DNA from: Halorussus gelatinilyticus
Lineage (GTDB): Archaea; Halobacteriota; Halobacteria; Halobacteriales; Haladaptataceae
DNA: 64,000 nt
Direction of reading: 5' to 3'
Assembly (NCBI RefSeq): GCF_023238445.1
Contig: NZ_CP096658.1
Span: forward strand, 1,364,001-1,428,000
This document shows, piece by piece, positions 59,953 to 64,000 of the stretch; the stretch's first letter is position 1, and the number at the start of each line of letters is the position of its first letter. Position numbers and translations under genes: made by a program. Below the pieces are notes generated by a model that made no database searches, was not told the DNA's origin, and saw only the letters and a program-made list of their open reading frames with translations.

Positions 59953-61242
59953 TTAACCGGTCGCGTTGCGCTCGACGCCGACCGCCGGGAGCGGCCGGAG
60001 TCGGCCGTGCCCTGTTATCGGGTCGATTCCGGCGTCACCGACGTCGAGTGCGGTGGTCTCCATCCGTCGCTCGACCGCGCGCGGAGGGAGACCCGGCCGT
60101 TCGTCTACGACGAGTGCGGCGATGCCGCCGGCGTACGCGGTGGCGGCCGACGAGCCGACGAACCCCTCCGCGTCGGCCGCGGCCGGACTGCTCGGGGCGA
60201 CGAGGTCAACCCCGTTTCGACCGTCGAACGTCGGCCCGCGGGAGCTGAACGGTTCGACTCGGCCGCTATCAGCGTCGTACGCGCCCACCGCCAGGACCGA
60301 CCGGGCGCTCGCGGGCGCGACGAGGCTCCCCGCGGGCCGGACGTGCTGGAAGTCGTGAGTCGGCGACGAGAGCTCGAGACGGGCACCCGTCGCGTTCGCG
60401 GGTCCCTCGACCGTCACGTAGTAGGTCCCCGACTGGACGCGGGCGACGATGCGCTCGTTGGGCACCCCGTCGCCGGGGTACGGCGACGAGCGCGCGACGA
60501 GCCGACGCCGCTTACCGTCGGTCCAGTAGAGGTTCGCGGTGTAGTCCTGTCCGTGGTGGGCGCGGTCCCACGACAGCCACACGGTCACGTCCCGTCCGTC
60601 TCCTCTGATGTAGTTGCGCGCGTTCCCGTCGAACGCGAGCGTGCCGTTCCCGGCGGCTCGGTACCGGCCGGACCAGTGACTCTGCGCGAGATTTCCGACG
60701 GGCGCGACGAAGACGACGCCCGCCTCGGTCGCGCTCGCCGCGACTTCGGCGACGGCCGACGTCCCGTCGCCGGGCATCCCGTAGAACGAGACCGGGGCGA
60801 CGACGACGTCCACGTCCTCGGCGACGAGCCACTCGACCGCGCGCCGATACCCTCTCGGGGAGTCCACGGTCGCCAGATAGAGGTCGGCGTCGGGGGCGAC
60901 TCGCGCGACCGTCTCGGCCGCCGCGGTGCCGTGAGTCCCCGCACCGCCGTAGACCGACGTCTCGGAGTCGAACGCTCTGGCGTCGGTGACGCGACCGTCG
61001 AGCGTTCCCGAATCGGCGTCGAACCCGGTCACGTCCACGACGCCGACGGTTACGTTCTCGCCGGTCGCACCCGCGTCGTGGAGCGCCGAGATCGTCGGCC
61101 CGACGCCGCGGACCGCCGCGGGGTCGGCGGACTGCCCGCCCCCGGCGGACAGCGAGGCGGCGAGGAGACCCAGCCCTCCCGCGAGGACGACCACGCCGAT
61201 AACGACGACCGTCAGCGTCCGCCGGAACGCGGCAGCGTTCAT
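59953..61242 (-). CDS. Membrane-anchored subtilisin-like serine protease (S8)
   Basis: A 429-residue protein with one N-terminal membrane helix (about residues 9-31). The S8 triad is present: Asp70 (VGVVDVTGFD), His104 (GAGTHGTAAAE) and Ser365 (GSSAATAYAGG); the oxyanion Asn is Asn184 in APVGN. Between 190 and 300 an inserted beta domain (YIRGDGRDVTVWLSWDRA) resembles a C-terminal P-like or pre-peptidase domain. The short form without a clear propeptide is common in Haloarchaea. It probably acts outside the cell on surface or secreted proteins. Confidence 0.85.
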   Translation of the reverse strand: MNAAAFRRTLTVVVIGVVVLAGGLGLLAASLSAGGGQSADPAAVRGVGPTISALHDAGATGENVTVGVVDVTGFDADSGTLDGRVTDARAFDSETSVYGGAGTHGTAAAETVARVAPDADLYLATVDSPRGYRRAVEWLVAEDVDVVVAPVSFYGMPGDGTSAVAEVAASATEAGVVFVAPVGNLAQSHWSGRYRAAGNGTLAFDGNARNYIRGDGRDVTVWLSWDRAHHGQDYTANLYWTDGKRRRLVARSSPYPGDGVPNERIVARVQSGTYYVTVEGPANATGARLELSSPTHDFQHVRPAGSLVAPASARSVLAVGAYDADSGRVEPFSSRGPTFDGRNGVDLVAPSSPAAADAEGFVGSSAATAYAGGIAALVVDERPGLPPRAVERRMETTALDVGDAGIDPITGHGRLRPLPAVGVERNATG

Positions 61243-61382
61243 CGCACGGGACTGGCGACCGACGAATCAAATACGTGTCGGAACTGCAACGGCTACGGAG
61301 AAACGAAACCGGACTACTCCTCGGCGTTCGCAACCGAGACGCGTCGCGTATCGCCACGCGCAAAAATCGAGAGTAAGCGGAG

Positions 61383-62333
61383 TTACTCGAACTCTTCGAT
61401 GAGTTCGGGCACGACCTCGAAGAGGTCGCCGACGATGCCGTAGTCGGCGATGTCGAAGATGGGCGCGTTCGGGTCGGTGTTGACGGCGATGATGGTGTCT
61501 GCGCCCTTCATCCCGGCGACGTGCTGGACCGCGCCCGAGATGCCGATGGCGAGGTAGACAGTCGGCGTGACGACCTTCCCGGACTGGCCGACCTGCCGGT
61601 TCTTCGGGAGCCAGCCGTTGTCCACGATGGGCCGCGAGGACGCCAGCGTCGCGTCGGTCGCTTCCACGAGGTCCTCGATGAGCGGGAGGTTGTCCTCCTC
61701 CTCGATACCGCGGCCGATGGAGACGATGAAGTCGGCCTCGCTGATGTCCACGTCACCGCCGCCGACCTCCTCGAAGCCGGTGACGACCGACCCGTCGTCG
61801 GCTTCGATGTCCACGTCGAACTCCGCGATTTCGGCGTCGCCGACGCCCTCGGCGGCGGGCCACTCGGCGCTCCGGATGGTGACGGCCTGCTGGTCGCCCG
61901 ACACCTCGACGGTCGTCTCGACCTTCGAGCCGTACATCTCGCGGGTGACGGTCAGTCCGTCGTCGTAGTCGAGGCCCACGGCGTCGGTCACCAGCGGGAG
62001 GTCGAGGCTGTTGGCGACCGCGGGCGCGTAGTCGAGTCCGTTGACGCTGTTGGGCATCAGCAGGACCTCGGGGTCGAGGTCGGCGTGGAGCGCTTCGACC
62101 GCTTGGGTGTACACGTCGTGGTCGAACTCCTCGCCCTCCGAGACGGTGTGGACGGCGTCCACGCCCTCGCGGTTGAGCGAGTCGGCGAACGACTCGGTGT
62201 CGCCGCCGATTACGGCGAGGTGGAGGTCGCCGCCGGTCTCGTCGGCGAGGTTACGCCCGGCGGTGATGACCTCGAAGCTCACGTCGCGCAACTCGCCGCG
62301 GCGGTGTTCCGTGACGGCCAGCACGTCGCTCAT
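61383..62333 (-). CDS. etfA: Electron transfer flavoprotein alpha subunit
   Basis: EtfA (316 residues) binds FAD and, with EtfB, carries electrons from acyl-CoA and similar dehydrogenases to the quinone pool. The C-terminal FAD-binding domain is clear: SIGRGIEEEDNLPLIEDLVE, ASSRPIVDNGWLPKNRQVGQSG and YLAIGISGAVQHVAGMKGAD, TIIAVNTDPNAPIF. The N-terminal domain has LAVTEHRRGELRDVS. Its ATG overlaps the etfB stop by four bases, so the two are coupled. Confidence 0.95.
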   Translation of the reverse strand: MSDVLAVTEHRRGELRDVSFEVITAGRNLADETGGDLHLAVIGGDTESFADSLNREGVDAVHTVSEGEEFDHDVYTQAVEALHADLDPEVLLMPNSVNGLDYAPAVANSLDLPLVTDAVGLDYDDGLTVTREMYGSKVETTVEVSGDQQAVTIRSAEWPAAEGVGDAEIAEFDVDIEADDGSVVTGFEEVGGGDVDISEADFIVSIGRGIEEEDNLPLIEDLVEATDATLASSRPIVDNGWLPKNRQVGQSGKVVTPTVYLAIGISGAVQHVAGMKGADTIIAVNTDPNAPIFDIADYGIVGDLFEVVPELIEEFE

Positions 62334-63121
62334 TCTGCCACCCCCTTCTCGCGGAGGACTTCAGCGAGCTTCCCGGCGGTCTCGCTGGCGTCACCCTCGA
62401 ATATCTCGGCGTCGCTCTCGCTCTCGGGTTCGTACATGGCGGTCAGGTCGAGGTCGCTCTCGACGGCCCCCGCATCGAGACCGAGGTCGTCGAGGCTCTT
62501 GGGCGCGATTTCCTTGCTCTGGGCCTGTCGGATGCCCCGGAGGCTGGCGTACCGGGGTTCGTTGATACCGGTCTGAATCGTGAGGACCGCGGGCAGGTCG
62601 ATGTCGGTCAGTTCCTCGACGCCGCCCTCCAGTTCGCGGTGGACGTGCGCGACGTTCTCGGCTTCGTCGTAGTCGAGCGCGTTGACGACCGCGCCCCACT
62701 GGAAGCCCAATTCGTCGGCCAGCGAGACGCCGGTCGCGCCGAAGTTGTCGTCGCCCGACTGGACGCCGGTCAGGACGAGGTCGGGGTCCTCCTCCTCGAC
62801 GACCGCTTCGAGCAGGGTCGTCTTGGTCTCGACGTCGAGGATGTCGGGCTCCTCCAGCGCGTCGTCCCAGACGCGGACCGCCCGGTCGGCCCCCTTCGCC
62901 AGCGCCATCCGGATGGTCTCTTCGGAGCGCTCGGGACCGACGGTCACGGTCACGACCTCCTCGGCCGGGCCGTTCTCCTTCAACTGGACGGCCTCCTCGA
63001 CGGCGTAGTCGTCCCACTCGTTCAGGTCGTACTCGAGGTAGCGCTCGTCTACCTCGGTCCCCGCTATCTCGAAGTCGTCGGCGACTTCAGCGACCTCCTT
63101 CACAGTCACCAGAACCTTCAT
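62330..63121 (-). CDS. etfB: Electron transfer flavoprotein beta subunit
   Basis: EtfB (263 residues) holds the AMP or bifurcating FAD and the docking loop of the ETF dimer. Family segments are KVLVTVKEVAEVADDFEI (N-terminus), EAVQLKENGPAEEVVTVTVG, ALAKGADRAVRVWD, VLTGVQSGDDNFGATGVSLADELG and LTIQTGINEPRYASLRGI. It lies first in the operon, followed by etfA with an ATGA overlap. The partner dehydrogenase and ETF-quinone oxidoreductase are not in the window. Confidence 0.95.
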   Translation of the reverse strand: MKVLVTVKEVAEVADDFEIAGTEVDERYLEYDLNEWDDYAVEEAVQLKENGPAEEVVTVTVGPERSEETIRMALAKGADRAVRVWDDALEEPDILDVETKTTLLEAVVEEEDPDLVLTGVQSGDDNFGATGVSLADELGFQWGAVVNALDYDEAENVAHVHRELEGGVEELTDIDLPAVLTIQTGINEPRYASLRGIRQAQSKEIAPKSLDDLGLDAGAVESDLDLTAMYEPESESDAEIFEGDASETAGKLAEVLREKGVAE

Positions 63122-63199
63122 GAACGAAAAATCGCCGTCTTGGGGGTAAACGGTTTCGAAATTAACGACGCGAAACGCTCGACGGGTTGACGCGGGTTT

Positions 63200-64000
63200 T
63201 CAACTCGTCTCGGTCACGTCTTCCTCCGGCAGCGTGATGAGGTTCTCCCGACCGATGCGGAGTTTGTCCACGTCGTCGTTGTCGTCCATCTTCGAGAGGA
63301 GTTGCGAGACCTTGGCGTTCGACCAGTTGGTCTCCTTGACTATCTGGCCCTGCTTCATCCGGCCGTCGTTGTCCCGGAGCAGGCGGAGGACCCGCTCCTC
63401 GTCGCTCAACAGTTCCGGTTCGGGTTCGTCGTCCTCCCCGTCGTCCGCGACCGCTTCGCCGCCGCCGTTCGGCCGCGACACGACGGCCGAAGCTCCGGTG
63501 TCGTCGCCCGGCGAGTCGTCCGACGAGGGGTCCGCGACGGGCGTCGGGTCCACGTCGCGGCGCTGTGCCAGCGCGTACGCGCCGAAACTCCCGGTCAGGA
63601 GCAGGAAGACGACGACGATGCCCCACAGACTCGACCCGCCGGGAAGGATTCCCTTCTTCCGGGTCGTGGTGGACGTCTCGGTACTCTTCGGTGAGTACGT
63701 TATCGCAAAGTCTCCGCGCTCGAACTGCTGGGGACCGTCGTAGCGCAGGACGGTCCCGTTCACGATCTTCCCGCCCGACGGACTCCCGCTCGACAGGTAG
63801 TACTGACTGGGGACCGATATCGTCAGCGTCTGGTCTTCGTCCAGCGCCGGGAGCCACGTGTCCGACCCGATCCAGAACGCGTCGCCGAGGACGATTTGCT
63901 CGTCGGCGATTTGGGTGAAGTTCGTCCACGTGAACGACAGCGAGAGGACGCCGACCGTGCCGTTGTGCTGGAGTCGCGCCGACCGACCGACCTCCCGGAG
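63200..64000 (-). CDS. Membrane HTH protein (DUF7345/DUF7343-like), 5' end off the window
   Basis: The last 266 residues of a longer protein; the frame is open to the window edge at 64000. The visible N-terminal part is an extracellular beta domain with HNGTVGVLSLSFTWTNFT and several N-glycosylation sites. A single membrane helix follows (about WGIVVVFLLLTGSFGAYALA), then an acidic linker and a C-terminal winged helix (SDEERVLRLLRDNDGRMKQG, KETNWSNAKVSQLLSKMDD). This outside-sensor, inside-HTH layout is a haloarchaeal one-component regulator type. The real start is not visible. Confidence 0.78.
   Translation of the reverse strand, partial: LREVGRSARLQHNGTVGVLSLSFTWTNFTQIADEQIVLGDAFWIGSDTWLPALDEDQTLTISVPSQYYLSSGSPSGGKIVNGTVLRYDGPQQFERGDFAITYSPKSTETSTTTRKKGILPGGSSLWGIVVVFLLLTGSFGAYALAQRRDVDPTPVADPSSDDSPGDDTGASAVVSRPNGGGEAVADDGEDDEPEPELLSDEERVLRLLRDNDGRMKQGQIVKETNWSNAKVSQLLSKMDDNDDVDKLRIGRENLITLPEEDVTETS

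Overview
The window is a 64-kb piece of a haloarchaeal (class Halobacteria) chromosome. Evidence: very high G+C coding sequence with GC-rich third positions, acidic proteins, TATA boxes about 26-28 nt from start codons (leaderless genes), Tat-type signal peptides, and archaeal markers (TiaS, Taw1, CarS, archaeal CTP-dependent riboflavin kinase, aRF1). The genus cannot be fixed from the sequence alone. No rRNA, tRNA, CRISPR array or replication origin was recognised.

Layout. 1-6.4 kb: citrate synthase (cut by the edge), a duplicated PhoU/TrkA-C protein, two small membrane proteins, two MFS transporters and a nitronate-monooxygenase-like enzyme. 6.4-9.6 kb: a CHAT (caspase-like) domain protein with an AT-rich C-terminal tail, an AT-rich gap, and a DUF7504-like protein. 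9.7-20.5 kb: metabolism and RNA modification (AstE/AspA-like hydrolase, threonine-synthase-like enzyme, tiaS, glutaredoxin-like, arylsulfotransferase-like), then purine permease, GfcR-like PRTase regulator and pyrE, with a perfect 15-bp hairpin between the last two. 20.6-28.4 kb: HxlR regulator, carS, proline dehydrogenase, two tandem homologous micropeptide genes, DUF502, ilvE, ribB-ribK, and a VOC-cupin pair. 28.4-31.6 kb: an unrecognised AT-richer gene divergent from a winged-helix gene, taw1, a 44-residue micropeptide and an OsmC remnant. 31.6-41.8 kb: a dipeptide/oligopeptide ABC operon whose binding protein appears circularly permuted, then TldD/PmbA-like, creatininase-family and NhaC-type genes. 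41.8-43.3 kb: an IS5-family element with terminal inverted repeats, a perfect 8-bp target duplication and a passenger gene. 43.4-64 kb: a Tat-exported PQQ-propeller fused through one membrane helix to a degenerate kinase-like domain, argS, a MinD-type ATPase with a long acidic tail, aRF1, NUDIX, a Gln/Arg/Pro-rich protein, a radical SAM protein with a cysteine-rich micropeptide unit upstream, a polyprenyl synthase, surface/secreted proteins, etfBA and a membrane-bound HTH protein.

The most unusual content is small. Four micropeptide genes (22-44 codons) at 22984, 23217, 30884 and 55343 each carry a strong Shine-Dalgarno sequence (GGAGGTGA or GGGGGTGA) in a genome where most genes look leaderless. 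Two are a tandem duplicate sharing the core GCGYHYGS-x-QV-x-C and an ungapped conserved 43-nt leader. One is a complete mini-transcription unit (TATA, SD, 22-codon Cys-rich ORF, hairpin plus T6) upstream of an atypical radical SAM gene. Other leading observations are the permuted substrate-binding protein, the passenger-carrying IS, the propeller-pseudokinase receptor, the CHAT protein with a compositionally foreign tail, and a 10-bp helically phased repeat array upstream of a Tat-exported protein gene. All functional statements are read from sequence by eye; no database search was run.
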